A program made the translations under genes and the position numbers. Below, piece after piece: positions 8,113 to 16,909 of a DNA stretch of 64,000 nucleotides. The stretch lies in NCBI RefSeq assembly GCF_007990935.1, contig NZ_BJXJ01000011.1:1-64000 (forward strand), in the 5' to 3' direction. This DNA comes from Vibrio sagamiensis NBRC 104589. GTDB taxonomy: Bacteria; Pseudomonadota; Gammaproteobacteria; Enterobacterales; Vibrionaceae. A model generated the notes under the pieces. The model had not been told where the DNA came from, did not search any database, and saw nothing but the letters and a program-made list of their open reading frames with translations. Every line of letters starts with the position of its first letter. Position 1 is the stretch's first letter.

Positions 8113-10842
8113 ATGATAACAAAGGAAACCAATCGCCCAAGTGGAACGGAAAATGTGCCTCTTTCTGCTCTGGCCTTGCAGGACAATGAATACAAGGCAA
8201 TGGGAAAAAATATCAAAATGGTCACTCAACGGGAAGGCTCCTATCTTACTGACGAAAGTCCGATACGCCTTCTACAAAAAGCAAACTCATTTTTGCACGG
8301 TACTTTTTTGCGTGACACTTTAGTTAATAAACCCATTCGCTTCATCGATGCTGACGGCGTCCAGAGTTCTGTTAATGCATCACGAATTATTCAGCTTAAT
8401 AGTGCGAATAGAGATAATCAAAGTGTTCCTGAACGTCGAATCATTGCTGGCGATCTGAAGGCCATCCAACTTGCTCTTTTGGCTTCCATGCAGAGGTCTC
8501 CTGAGCGTTATCACAACGCAATCCAATTGTTGCATGTAGAGCTTCAGTCCGCCTTAGATAAATATCAGGGGCAAAATGGACACTTATCCTATCAAGATAC
8601 AAAGCTGACTCATATTGTGTTCAAAAAATTAGCCAAACAACTGCCTAAAGGGGAGCTGAAGGAGTTATGCCATATTCTTGCTCAGCATACTAAATGTGAT
8701 TGGATGCAAATGAAGCATGAAAAGTTACAAGCTAAGCAGTTATCGGAATATCTGGAACTGGGCAAACCAGGAGCTGGAAAAGCAACTGCCTATCATACTG
8801 GTATCAATGTCGGTGCAAGTTTATTGGCGGTGCCTGGCACGGAAACGAAAGTCGGCCCTTTTGCTGAGCTCTCTTTGGGCGTTGCCACAGAAAACAGATT
8901 TAACGTTGATGATGAAGGGTTGGTGTTTGAGGAGAAAAGCCATTCACTGAGTGCTGGGGTTGCGGGTGGATTACAAGCTAAATTGGCAAATGAAATTGGA
9001 ATGAGTGCACAAGCTAATGCAATAGGTAAAAGCAGTCTGACTTATTTTAAAGAGTGGAATAATTCTAAAGATTATATTGCGCAAAATGGCCCATATACTA
9101 GGAGAACCAAAGGTCTACAAAAACAAAAGCAATGGGTTGCGAACAGTCAACACCGTCTTAATGAGCTTTTGAATCGTGTCTTAAAGATGAAGGCGAATGT
9201 TCATGCTCCTGCACCAGAGAGAACTAAACCTCTCACCGGTTTCTATAAGACGACGACGGGAGAAGTAAGTGCATCCATTAATGCTGGGACTGCATTTAAA
9301 GTTGGTGAGCTTGATGTGAAATTTGGTGGTGGTTTAGGTGCAAGTCGATCGAAGAGTACAACCGATATTTATGAATTTGTGCCAAGTTACCTTGCGGATG
9401 TGGTGCTCAAAAATAGCGCGAAGCTTAATGAGCTACCAGCTAACTTTACTCAGCATGCGCGACAAATCATAGATAGTTCCCTTGAGTTCAAAGATAAACC
9501 CAAAACTGCGATTGGAGGGCTGAGCCTACTAAAAGCCGATCTTAATGTGTATTATGAGGTGGTGCAAAAGTACGATTATTATAAATCTTACAAACATGCG
9601 GACAAAACAGAGTTGAAAGCGTTAAGGGCCCAAAAGCACGCGATTGAAAATCGTTGGGGTGCAATTGGTCGGCATCAGTTCTTACAGTTTGCATCCGCGT
9701 CTCATGCTCTCTTTGCAAGTACGATCATGCCGAATAAACAATTAGCCTCAGCAATCGATCCCAAAAGAGAGCAAGCATTGGTTAACTTAATCGGCCAAAC
9801 GGGAGTTCTGGCCCAGAATCCTACTATCGATTATTCCAAGTCTCGTTTAGATAGGATTGCTACTTTTAAACAGGAAGTGTATTTGCAAGTTGCAGATACC
9901 AACTCTAGCTTTGACATTACCGCTGGTCCATTTAAAGGTCAGTTAACGGTGGTTGAGCGTCAACGCTTGCACCCTAGCCGAGTCCGTGAAGGTCGTTATA
10001 TCGATGTTATCTTAACCGGAACAATAGCTAGTTCAGTACAGGGGTTAGTCAAAGGGTTAACAATTAAAGAGGCGATTGCTGAGCATGGGATTGAATTGCC
10101 TGGTGAGTTGGATATTATCCCAGATATCGGAGCGGGCGCGTCCTTATCCCATACGACTCGTTTCTTTAAACCAGAATATAGTCAAGCTAATGACTATACT
10201 GGAGAAAAAGGGTGGCGCAAGCAGTTCTCACGTAACACAAAGACGGTTGCAGCTGATATCAATCTGGGTGGCTCAGGTACGGTAGCAGCAGGTGCACACG
10301 TTGGAGTTCGAGGTGGTATGAATCACAAAGTAACTAAGGTGATGAATGAGAAAATTGCGAGCGATGATCTTACTTTTACTATGGTGCGCTTTAACCGTTT
10401 TTACCGTGATGCGAAACTAAATACTGACAATACAGCCTGGAAAGCATTCTTCAAAGATAATGAAGCGGAGTACAGGAAGATGTTTTTGCTTCTTGGCTCA
10501 AAATCGCATCCAATGAAAGAAGAAGTGACGTATTTCTTTAATGAGTTGATAAAGCTAGCTCCTCTAGATCAAAAAGGTGCTCTGCGTAATCAATACGTGC
10601 ACTTTTTTGAAGCCATGGCTGATTTTAGAGCTGATGAAGAGAATCTTGATAAGTTCCACAATGCGCAAGCCAGTTTAGAATACTATTTAGAGCAACAAAC
10701 CGTCCCTTGGTGGGAAGCCCATACGAGTCGCTGGAAAGACCTAGAATTTAAACCAGAGGCAAACTCAGGGTTGGACTGGAACTCCAAATTATGGAAAAAG
10801 TTGGGTTTGCATACTAGAGCTAATTCATTCCCAAATAACTAG
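8113..10842 (+). CDS. large protein of unknown function, candidate effector/toxin
   Basis: 909 residues from the ATG at 8113, which has SD AAGGGAT 8 bases upstream. A TTG further upstream would start inside that SD, so I reject it. There is no signal peptide, no membrane helix and no enzymatic motif that I recognise. Three Gly/Ala/Ser-rich, beta-strand-like modules are spread along the chain: about residues 235-320 (INVGASLLAVPG...ELSLGVATE), 380-430 (INAGTAFKVGE...FGGGLGAS) and 610-760 (DIGAGASLSHTT...GSGTVAAGAHVGVRGG). Each is followed by helical, charged stretches. The overall look recalls large effector proteins that form beta-barrel-like cores, but this is a visual impression. It lies alone between decayed DNA and a strong terminator. 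Confidence 0.7.
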   Translation: MITKETNRPSGTENVPLSALALQDNEYKAMGKNIKMVTQREGSYLTDESPIRLLQKANSFLHGTFLRDTLVNKPIRFIDADGVQSSVNASRIIQLNSANRDNQSVPERRIIAGDLKAIQLALLASMQRSPERYHNAIQLLHVELQSALDKYQGQNGHLSYQDTKLTHIVFKKLAKQLPKGELKELCHILAQHTKCDWMQMKHEKLQAKQLSEYLELGKPGAGKATAYHTGINVGASLLAVPGTETKVGPFAELSLGVATENRFNVDDEGLVFEEKSHSLSAGVAGGLQAKLANEIGMSAQANAIGKSSLTYFKEWNNSKDYIAQNGPYTRRTKGLQKQKQWVANSQHRLNELLNRVLKMKANVHAPAPERTKPLTGFYKTTTGEVSASINAGTAFKVGELDVKFGGGLGASRSKSTTDIYEFVPSYLADVVLKNSAKLNELPANFTQHARQIIDSSLEFKDKPKTAIGGLSLLKADLNVYYEVVQKYDYYKSYKHADKTELKALRAQKHAIENRWGAIGRHQFLQFASASHALFASTIMPNKQLASAIDPKREQALVNLIGQTGVLAQNPTIDYSKSRLDRIATFKQEVYLQVADTNSSFDITAGPFKGQLTVVERQRLHPSRVREGRYIDVILTGTIASSVQGLVKGLTIKEAIAEHGIELPGELDIIPDIGAGASLSHTTRFFKPEYSQANDYTGEKGWRKQFSRNTKTVAADINLGGSGTVAAGAHVGVRGGMNHKVTKVMNEKIASDDLTFTMVRFNRFYRDAKLNTDNTAWKAFFKDNEAEYRKMFLLLGSKSHPMKEEVTYFFNELIKLAPLDQKGALRNQYVHFFEAMADFRADEENLDKFHNAQASLEYYLEQQTVPWWEAHTSRWKDLEFKPEANSGLDWNSKLWKKLGLHTRANSFPNN

Positions 10843-10877
10843 CTCTGGCTATTCTTTACTTTAAGTATTTGCAATGC

Positions 10878-10903
10878 AAACACCCCAAGTAAGGGGTGTT
10901 TTT
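10878..10903 (+). terminator. terminator after the 909-residue protein
   Basis: Perfect 9-bp stem AAACACCCC/GGGGTGTTT with a 6-base loop and T-run, 35 bases past the stop codon. Confidence 0.8.
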
Positions 10904-10936
10904 ATATTACTTGGGTATATCTGGTTTAGTATGGTA

Positions 10937-11761
10937 TTAATTTTGCTCTTGTATAACGATAGAACTGCGCTTAATACCGTTCTGTTCAGCAAGATCTAGG
11001 TAATAATCAATGCGCTCTTGAGATAATGTAGGTGTTCTTGAAAGTAGCCAGAAGTAATCAGTTGTTGAGCCACTCACTAGAGCAACAGAGTAATCTGATT
11101 CGAGGTGAAAAATACGGTAGTCACCATAAAAAGGCCAAAAGAAAGCAACGCGTAGATAACCGACATTTGGCTCATCTGCTAAATAAGCGGTGCCTTTTGC
11201 TTCTTGCCATTGACCCGTTTTGATATTCCAACCCTTGTTTGTAACTTCAACTGTCCCATCTTCTTTTAATACGTAAGATGCAGTTCCTTTGCTTAAGCCT
11301 CGTTCAAAAGTATTTTCGATTCTGGCTATTTCGAACCAAGACCCAAGATACTGATTCACATCAAAAGAAGTGATGGGTTCAACAACATTGTATGAAGAGT
11401 ATTCAGTATATTCACGACCAGCGTTATAAAGGCCCGTATTTGAATTATGGTGAATTTCTAGACTCCAGAAAGCTAATCGACTGGCACTATCACCCTCGGT
11501 TCGAGAATATAAGCATTGGACTTTACTATGTAAGTTAATTTCTAAATTAGTCTCTGGGCGTTGTTCTTCTTCAATAGTTTTAAATTGGCACTGTTGTTTT
11601 TTGTAGCCCTCTTGCGCCATTTTTTCTGGAACTTGGTTAACTAGCTCATATTCACTCTGAACTTGCTCTGGAGTGCTATATGGAATATTTAAAGAGTTAT
11701 TTGCGTGAACAGCTAGTGTGCTGCCACTCAATAATAGACCAAACATTACGCGGTGTTTCAT
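10937..11761 (-). CDS. exported lipocalin-domain protein
   Basis: 274 residues from the ATG at 11761 (SD AAGGAA); an ATG nine codons earlier lacks support. A Sec signal peptide ends near the VHA of residues 18-20. There is no lipobox cysteine, so it is probably periplasmic rather than a lipoprotein. The C-terminal half (about 125-265) is a bacterial lipocalin of the Blc type with the diagnostic GSWFE motif (YLGSWFEIARIENTFERG). The N-terminal ~100 residues are an extra domain absent from ordinary Blc (about 170-180 residues) and have two cysteines. Lipocalins bind hydrophobic ligands such as lysophospholipids. Confidence 0.75.
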   Translation of the reverse strand: MKHRVMFGLLLSGSTLAVHANNSLNIPYSTPEQVQSEYELVNQVPEKMAQEGYKKQQCQFKTIEEEQRPETNLEINLHSKVQCLYSRTEGDSASRLAFWSLEIHHNSNTGLYNAGREYTEYSSYNVVEPITSFDVNQYLGSWFEIARIENTFERGLSKGTASYVLKEDGTVEVTNKGWNIKTGQWQEAKGTAYLADEPNVGYLRVAFFWPFYGDYRIFHLESDYSVALVSGSTTDYFWLLSRTPTLSQERIDYYLDLAEQNGIKRSSIVIQEQN

Positions 11762-12305
11762 ACTTGTTTCCTTCTTAATATACAACACTCAGACCATCGA
11801 GGCCGCTGGTGAATGATTTAATAAGCTAACTTAGTTAAGTTCATGTAATCAATGGATTATTTCTTTTCTTTCACATTTTGAGTAGTAGTTTCCAAATACA
11901 AGTCGTTTAAATTACTTCATTGTGCATATATATTCATTGACTGTTAGTGATGTGATTCTGACGGAGATCATGAAATAAATTCAAGGAAATGAAATGTTGA
12001 TTTTTTGCTCTTTAGTTTTGTGAGTAAAAATAGGGAAGTGATTTTTTATCCTTGATATAAATAAGGTTTTTTGCTTGGTTGATTATTGAGTTATTAAATG
12101 ACCATAAAAATGTGATTGGAGTATAAGCTCAACTCGTAACAATTTGTCAATATTTTTTAGTGTGAAATTTAACCATTGATCCAATATACATTAAAAGTGT
12201 CACTGTTATTATGATGTGTGTTAAATAAATAGCAATAAAATTTATATATTTAGTCAATGTGTGGGAGTATGTCGCGGGCAAAATAGCCTAATAAGGAATA
12301 TAATA
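11762..12305. other. intergenic region between divergent genes
   Basis: About 540 AT-rich bases between the lipocalin gene (minus) and the anion transporter gene (plus). It must hold both promoters. I could not single out an operator with confidence. Confidence 0.5.
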
Positions 12306-13700
12306 ATGACTATAAATGTGAGTGATTCCATAAGCAATGAGGAAAGTAGCAGTTTATCTTTTTTTAGTCTGCAGAATCTCATTATTGTTGCTGATATTAT
12401 ATTAGCATTGTGCTTATACAATTTTTTACCTTTCGGGGAGCCTATCGTACTCGGCATCACAATGTTAGTGTTTATTGCGATACTTTGGTTAACGGAAGCT
12501 GTTCACGTTACTGTAACCGCGATTCTAATACCGATTATTGCCGTATTAGCGGGTGTGTTTGACACACCAACCGCGTTGAACAATTTTTCAAGTCCGATTG
12601 TCTTTTTGTTTCTAGCAGGGTTTGCAATTGCTGCAGCTATGCAAGGGCAAGGCCTTGATAAAATTATTGCCAATAAAATTTTAGTTTTATCTAGAGGGAA
12701 AATGGCAACAGCAACACTATTTATGTTTGGTACAACAGCTGTACTTTCTATGTGGATCAGTAATATTGCTACTACAGCAATTATGATGCCCATGGCGCTG
12801 GGAATGCTGAGTAAAGTTGATATTGAAAAAGAACGTAGTACCTATACTTTTGTTCTACTAGGTATTGCTTATAGTGCGAGTATCGGAGGTATTGCGACGG
12901 TCGTTGGATGTGCACCTAATGCTATTGCAGCGTCTGCAGCCGGTCTTGGATTCTCTGAGTGGTTCAGCTTTGGTGGTCCAACTGTAGTAATGTTGTTACC
13001 TGCAGCAATTGTCCTTTTGTACATTACATTTAAACCTAACCTAAATGATGCGTTTGAGGTCGACGATCAAAAAGTGGAGTGGACTCAAGGTAAGTTGATT
13101 ACCGTTAGTATATTTCTATTCACTGTTACCAGCTGGATATTTAGTAAACCATTGAATGCCCTTTTGGGAGATATCGCTAAGCTTGATACTATTATTGCGT
13201 TGATCGCTATCGTTGCGATTGTTATTACGCGTGTCGCAAGTTGGAAAGATATCGAAAAAACCGCAGATTGGGGTGTACTGTTATTATTTGGTGGTGGTAT
13301 TTGTTTGAGTAATGTTTTGAAGACAACTGGAACCAGTGCATTTTTAGCTAATTCCCTTAGTGAATTTGTGATGAATTTTGGTGTGATTGGAATGATTATT
13401 ATGATCATATCTTTTGTCGTTATTCTAACTGAATTTGCTAGTAATACCGCTAGTGCTGCTTTACTAATCCCTCTTTTTGGTGGTATTTCGGAATCATTGG
13501 GTTTATCTCCAATTGTGATGTCGGCTCTGATAGGTATTGCAGCTTCTTGTGCATTCATGTTACCTGTAGCGACCCCCCCTAATGCGATTGTTTACGGGAC
13601 GGGATTCATAAAGCAAAACGAAATGATGAGAGTCGGTGCTATTGTCAATATCGTGGCAGTGATGATTTTAGCTGTACTGGTGATTAATATATGGATTTAG
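12306..13700 (+). CDS. DASS (SLC13) family anion:Na+ symporter
   Basis: 464 residues from the ATG at 12306 (SD AAGGA 7 bases upstream). Around 11-12 membrane segments are present, with the two substrate/sodium-site repeats of the divalent-anion symporter family: [11 protein letters not shown] near residue 155 and [11 protein letters not shown] near 385. There are also conserved C-terminal [12 protein letters not shown] and first-repeat NAIAASAAG segments. The family includes VcINDY, which takes up succinate and other dicarboxylates with sodium; citrate, sulfate or phosphate are other family substrates. The first motif is S-N-I rather than S-N-T. Inner membrane. The gene is followed by a strong terminator shared with nagB. 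Confidence 0.8.
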   Translation: MTINVSDSISNEESSSLSFFSLQNLIIVADIILALCLYNFLPFGEPIVLGITMLVFIAILWLTEAVHVTVTAILIPIIAVLAGVFDTPTALNNFSSPIVFLFLAGFAIAAAMQGQGLDKIIANKILVLSRGKMATATLFMFGTTAVLSMWISNIATTAIMMPMALGMLSKVDIEKERSTYTFVLLGIAYSASIGGIATVVGCAPNAIAASAAGLGFSEWFSFGGPTVVMLLPAAIVLLYITFKPNLNDAFEVDDQKVEWTQGKLITVSIFLFTVTSWIFSKPLNALLGDIAKLDTIIALIAIVAIVITRVASWKDIEKTADWGVLLLFGGGICLSNVLKTTGTSAFLANSLSEFVMNFGVIGMIIMIISFVVILTEFASNTASAALLIPLFGGISESLGLSPIVMSALIGIAASCAFMLPVATPPNAIVYGTGFIKQNEMMRVGAIVNIVAVMILAVLVINIWI

Positions 13701-13743
13701 ATGTTAAAAAGATAACGGATTAAATCCTGTTGCTAAGCAAAAG

Positions 13744-13773
13744 AAAACCCCGTGTCTATAGGCACGGGGTTTT
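13744..13773. terminator. bidirectional terminator between the anion transporter and nagB
   Basis: Stem AAAACCCCGTG/CACGGGGTTTT with an 8-base loop. It has A- and T-runs on both sides and lies between two convergent genes. Confidence 0.85.
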
Positions 13774-13806
13774 ATATAGATATCACATTAACTTGGCGTG
13801 TAAGAA

Positions 13807-14607
13807 TTAAAAACCCTTGATGTTTTCTGCTTCTAATTCAGAGAAGTATTTAACGGTTTTTATCTTCAGTTCTTGCTGTGATGGTTCATCACAAACAATC
13901 ACTGCCTTAGGGTGTAATTGCAGAGCAGATACAGTCCAAAGGTGGTTTACACTACCTTCTACTGCAGCTTCGAGTGCCAGTGCTTTACTATGTCCAGTAA
14001 CCAGAATCATGATTTCTTCCGAGTCAAGTAATGTACCTACACCGATAGTCAGTGCGTACTTTGGAACTTGGTTGATATCGCCGTCAAAGAAGCGGGAGTT
14101 TGCAATACGCGTATCTTCTGTCAGAGTTTTGATTCGGGTACGAGAAGACAGAGAAGAAGCTGGCTCGTTAAAAGCAATATGACCATCGTTACCCACTCCA
14201 CCCATGAATAGATTGATTTTACCATAAGACTTTATTTTATCTTCGTAGCGTTTGCACTCAACGACATGATCTTTGGCATTGCCATTTAGCAAGTTGATGT
14301 TTGCTTCTTGGATGTTTACGTGATTAAAGAAGTTGTGGTACATAAATGAACGATAAGACTCTGGGTGATCTGCTGGGATGCCAATATACTCATCCATGTT
14401 AAAAGTCACGACATGTTCAAAATTGACTTTACCTGCTTTGTAAAGTTCGATTAATGCATTGTATGTTGCTAGAGGAGTGCCGCCAGTAGGTAAACCTAGA
14501 ACAAAAGGTTTTTCTGCAGTTGGTTTAAAGTCATTGATACGCTTAGCGATATGTGCTGCCGCCCACTGGCCTACTTGTGCTGCTTGAGATAATGGGATAA
14601 GTCTCAT
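13807..14607 (-). CDS. nagB: glucosamine-6-phosphate deaminase
   Basis: 266 residues, the usual length. NagB converts glucosamine-6-phosphate to fructose-6-phosphate and ammonia, the last step in using GlcNAc from chitin. The active-site segments are intact: FNMDEYIG around residue 70 (catalytic Asp72) and [13 protein letters not shown] around 140 (Asp141, His143, Glu148). The lid region near 150-190 is also conserved. SD AGGGG lies 7 bases before the ATG. A possible NagC operator precedes it. It fits functionally with the chitinase gene 8 kb away. Confidence 0.95.
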   Translation of the reverse strand: MRLIPLSQAAQVGQWAAAHIAKRINDFKPTAEKPFVLGLPTGGTPLATYNALIELYKAGKVNFEHVVTFNMDEYIGIPADHPESYRSFMYHNFFNHVNIQEANINLLNGNAKDHVVECKRYEDKIKSYGKINLFMGGVGNDGHIAFNEPASSLSSRTRIKTLTEDTRIANSRFFDGDINQVPKYALTIGVGTLLDSEEIMILVTGHSKALALEAAVEGSVNHLWTVSALQLHPKAVIVCDEPSQQELKIKTVKYFSELEAENIKGF

Positions 14608-14645
14608 TTTGTGCCCCTAGTTATTAAATGTGTGATGTCCTGAAA

Positions 14646-14669
14646 CATTAATTCGCATTATAAAATAAG
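14646..14669. promoter_or_regulatory. possible NagC-type operator upstream of nagB
   Basis: CATTAATTCGCATTATAAAATAAG, 39 bases upstream of the nagB start. It contains the TTCGC core flanked by A/T stretches that resembles NagC/Mlc operators in enterobacteria. The match is partial and made by eye. Confidence 0.3.
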
Positions 14670-14946
14670 TGGGTGTCAACTGCTATTGTTTTAAGTCAAA
14701 ATTTTGCCTTTTATTTGAATCACTCTTTTTGAGTCACTTATTTTATTGGCTTTCTGCTTAGACAGTAGACAACTAGAGGATAGCTGATCGATATTGATTT
14801 AGGAAATATCATTTAATTTTATCTTTAAATTAAGGATATTCAGACATTTACGAAAATGGGCAGTAACAATATAAGTATGATATATGGTAATGAAAAAGCT
14901 CATAATAATCTGAGCTTTTTCTTTATAAATGAATTGATTAAGTTAT
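14670..14946. other. intergenic region between nagB promoter and maoP terminator
   Basis: No gene seen. The right end holds the terminator at 14891-14920. Confidence 0.5.
14891..14920 (-). terminator. terminator of maoP
   Basis: Perfect 10-bp inverted repeat GAAAAAGCTC/GAGCTTTTTC with a 10-base loop. The T-rich arm provides the U-run; it lies 27 bases past the maoP stop. Confidence 0.7.
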
Positions 14947-15300
14947 TTAGCTTGCTTCAGTTAAGCTCTCTTCTGAATAATCTTCAATCGTATCGGGTTT
15001 GTTACGTCCATTTAATGTGTGGAATCGCTTACGGCCGCGTGCAAGTTGCACGTATTTTAACCAGGTGCGTTCCAATTTACTTTTCGCTTTACCCGGGTTA
15101 ACGAGTACCTTCACGAAGTGCTTTTCTTCGGAGTTCTCTGGAGTTAACTCGCCAGACTCTAAGCCAAGCATCGTATCCCCATAAATCGTTAGGATCTCCT
15201 CTTCTGAAAGAGTAAAATCGCCGGACTTTGCAAAGCCGCGTGGAAATTTGACGTTATCGTAAAAACGTTTTTTGCCGTGACGGAATTCAGTGTCAGACAT
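14947..15300 (-). CDS. maoP: DUF413 protein, MaoP (YifE) homologue
   Basis: 117 residues beginning MSDTEFRHGKKRFYDN, with GFAKSGDFTLSEEEIL and the C-terminal TWLKYVQLARGRKRFHTL typical of DUF413/YifE. The ATG at 15300 has SD AGAGG; the open frame extends 33 codons upstream without an SD. In E. coli MaoP (YifE) acts with the cis site maoS to organise the Ori macrodomain, and the gene is divergent from hdfR, exactly as here. The neighbour pairing strengthens the call. In vibrios the function is inferred only. Confidence 0.85.
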   Translation of the reverse strand: MSDTEFRHGKKRFYDNVKFPRGFAKSGDFTLSEEEILTIYGDTMLGLESGELTPENSEEKHFVKVLVNPGKAKSKLERTWLKYVQLARGRKRFHTLNGRNKPDTIEDYSEESLTEAS

Positions 15301-15448
15301 ATCGTACAGCCTCTGTAACTTTTCGTATTGAGTGTGAAGAACTAAAGTGAAATTAGGCTTAAAACTTGCAAAAGAAAAACAAAAAATTTTTGTCGTCAAA
15401 ATTTAAATTAGTTGTTAATCTGATTGCATAGTAACCTGGAGATGGTTT

Positions 15449-16342
15449 ATGGATGTAAAGGTTTTTCGAACATTTCTAGAGCTGGCAACGGTTCGGCATT
15501 TCGGCAAAGCAGCGGAAAACTTGTACATTACTCAAGCTGCTGTGAGTGCTCGCATTAAGCAATTGGAAAGTTACTTTGATACGCAATTGTTTATTCGTGA
15601 TCGAAATAACATAAAATTAACCTCTGCAGGTGAGCGTTTAGTGAGTTACGCTGAAGTTATGGTATCGACTTTGCATCAGGCGAAACTTGAGTTGTCTTTA
15701 GAGGGTGGTAAAGGCTTGCAGCTGACAATGGGAGGAACGCCAAATGTTTGGGACGCTTATCTACAAAATTGTCTCAGTGTTGTTACTGACTCTTTCGGTG
15801 GTTATGGTTTTATGGCTGAAGTGATGGGCCGAGAGATGCTGAGTCGTGGTCTTGTTGAACGAACATTAGACATGGCATTTGCTTTTGACCAAATCAAAGC
15901 AGATGAGCTTCACTGTAAGAAAGTTGCAGACGTCATTTTGGTTTTAGTTTCTACCGAGCCTGATTCTTTACACACGGTTTTTCAGAAAAAGTATGTTTAT
16001 GTTGATTGGGGAACTCGTTTTGCTTCTGAGCATGCAGAGCGTCATTCAAAAGCACCTACCCCTTTTTTGCGCACATCGACGGCACGTATCGCACTGGACT
16101 TTATTTTAGAAAAGGGGGGCAGTGCTTATCTACCCACGTCTTTGGTTGATCCTTTTTTGAATAGTGGGCAGCTGCATAAAGTCTCTGGTATAGAAAACTG
16201 GTACCGCCCGATCTACCTGAGTTATCGTAAAGCCAGCTCTTCTGTTATTGCTATTGCTCAGGTTGAAAAAATTGTTAAAGAAATTAACCCATTGACTGCA
16301 TTTAGCTTACAAAAGATGGCAGATATAGTGCTTAATGACTAG
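15449..16342 (+). CDS. hdfR: LysR-family regulator HdfR
   Basis: 297 residues. The N-terminal winged HTH (MDVKVFRTFLELATVRHFG, then AAVSARIKQLE) is the HdfR type, followed by a LysR effector-binding domain that is shorter and less conserved. It is divergent from maoP with a 148-bp spacer, the arrangement found in enterobacteria. In E. coli HdfR represses flhDC and affects other targets; vibrios lack flhDC, so the regulon here is open. The intergenic region probably holds its autoregulatory site. Confidence 0.85.
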   Translation: MDVKVFRTFLELATVRHFGKAAENLYITQAAVSARIKQLESYFDTQLFIRDRNNIKLTSAGERLVSYAEVMVSTLHQAKLELSLEGGKGLQLTMGGTPNVWDAYLQNCLSVVTDSFGGYGFMAEVMGREMLSRGLVERTLDMAFAFDQIKADELHCKKVADVILVLVSTEPDSLHTVFQKKYVYVDWGTRFASEHAERHSKAPTPFLRTSTARIALDFILEKGGSAYLPTSLVDPFLNSGQLHKVSGIENWYRPIYLSYRKASSSVIAIAQVEKIVKEINPLTAFSLQKMADIVLND

Positions 16343-16432
16343 CGGTTTGCTTCTGAAATTTATTTTCGTTGTCTAAATATGAAAAGTGAAGAGGGTAATT
16401 ATGTTGTTTGCTTTCTTCACTTTTTACATGGA

Positions 16433-16636
16433 TTAAAGGTTCATCAAACTCTCAATAGATTCTTCGATATCGTTGTAAAAATAACTATGGATATTTGTAC
16501 CGTCAGTTGTATTTATTTGTACTTCTGAGATTTGATTGTCACAATCATGTTCGAGTACACAAATTGAATGTTCTACTGACTGACTCGTGATGATCTTTTT
16601 ATTTTTTAAAACAATAATACACGTGTGTAAATCCAT
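16433..16636 (-). CDS. small protein of unknown function
   Basis: 67 residues, acidic toward the C-terminus, with three cysteines (positions 5, 26 and 32). The ATG is preceded by AAAGGAAAAGTA, a convincing SD, which is why I treat it as a real gene. There is no signal peptide or membrane helix, and I recognise no family. Convergent with hdfR. Confidence 0.55.
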   Translation of the reverse strand: MDLHTCIIVLKNKKIITSQSVEHSICVLEHDCDNQISEVQINTTDGTNIHSYFYNDIEESIESLMNL

Positions 16637-16909
16637 TACTTTTCCTTTGTTGACCTTGCCAAATTGATTCCTTGCAACAAATTTAGTTTACAGAAACTTG
16701 AGTGCAAAAAATTCTTCCTATTCAGTTCCGAAAATGACTATATTTCAGCAATTTTTACCGTAGAATCCTCAGTGATGTGTCTAATTGAATTGGAATATTT
16801 GACTTTAATATTAATGATTTGAGCAAAAATTTCATCAAAAGACACAATCAAGCTGATTTTTCATCTTACAATAATTCACTAACTGTATATGTTCTAGGCT
16901 GATTATATA

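Noticed and set aside
13085..13558. Long open frame antisense to the DASS transporter (also 12503-12793)
   Set aside because: Composition is that of a shadow of a membrane-protein gene; no SD, no family.
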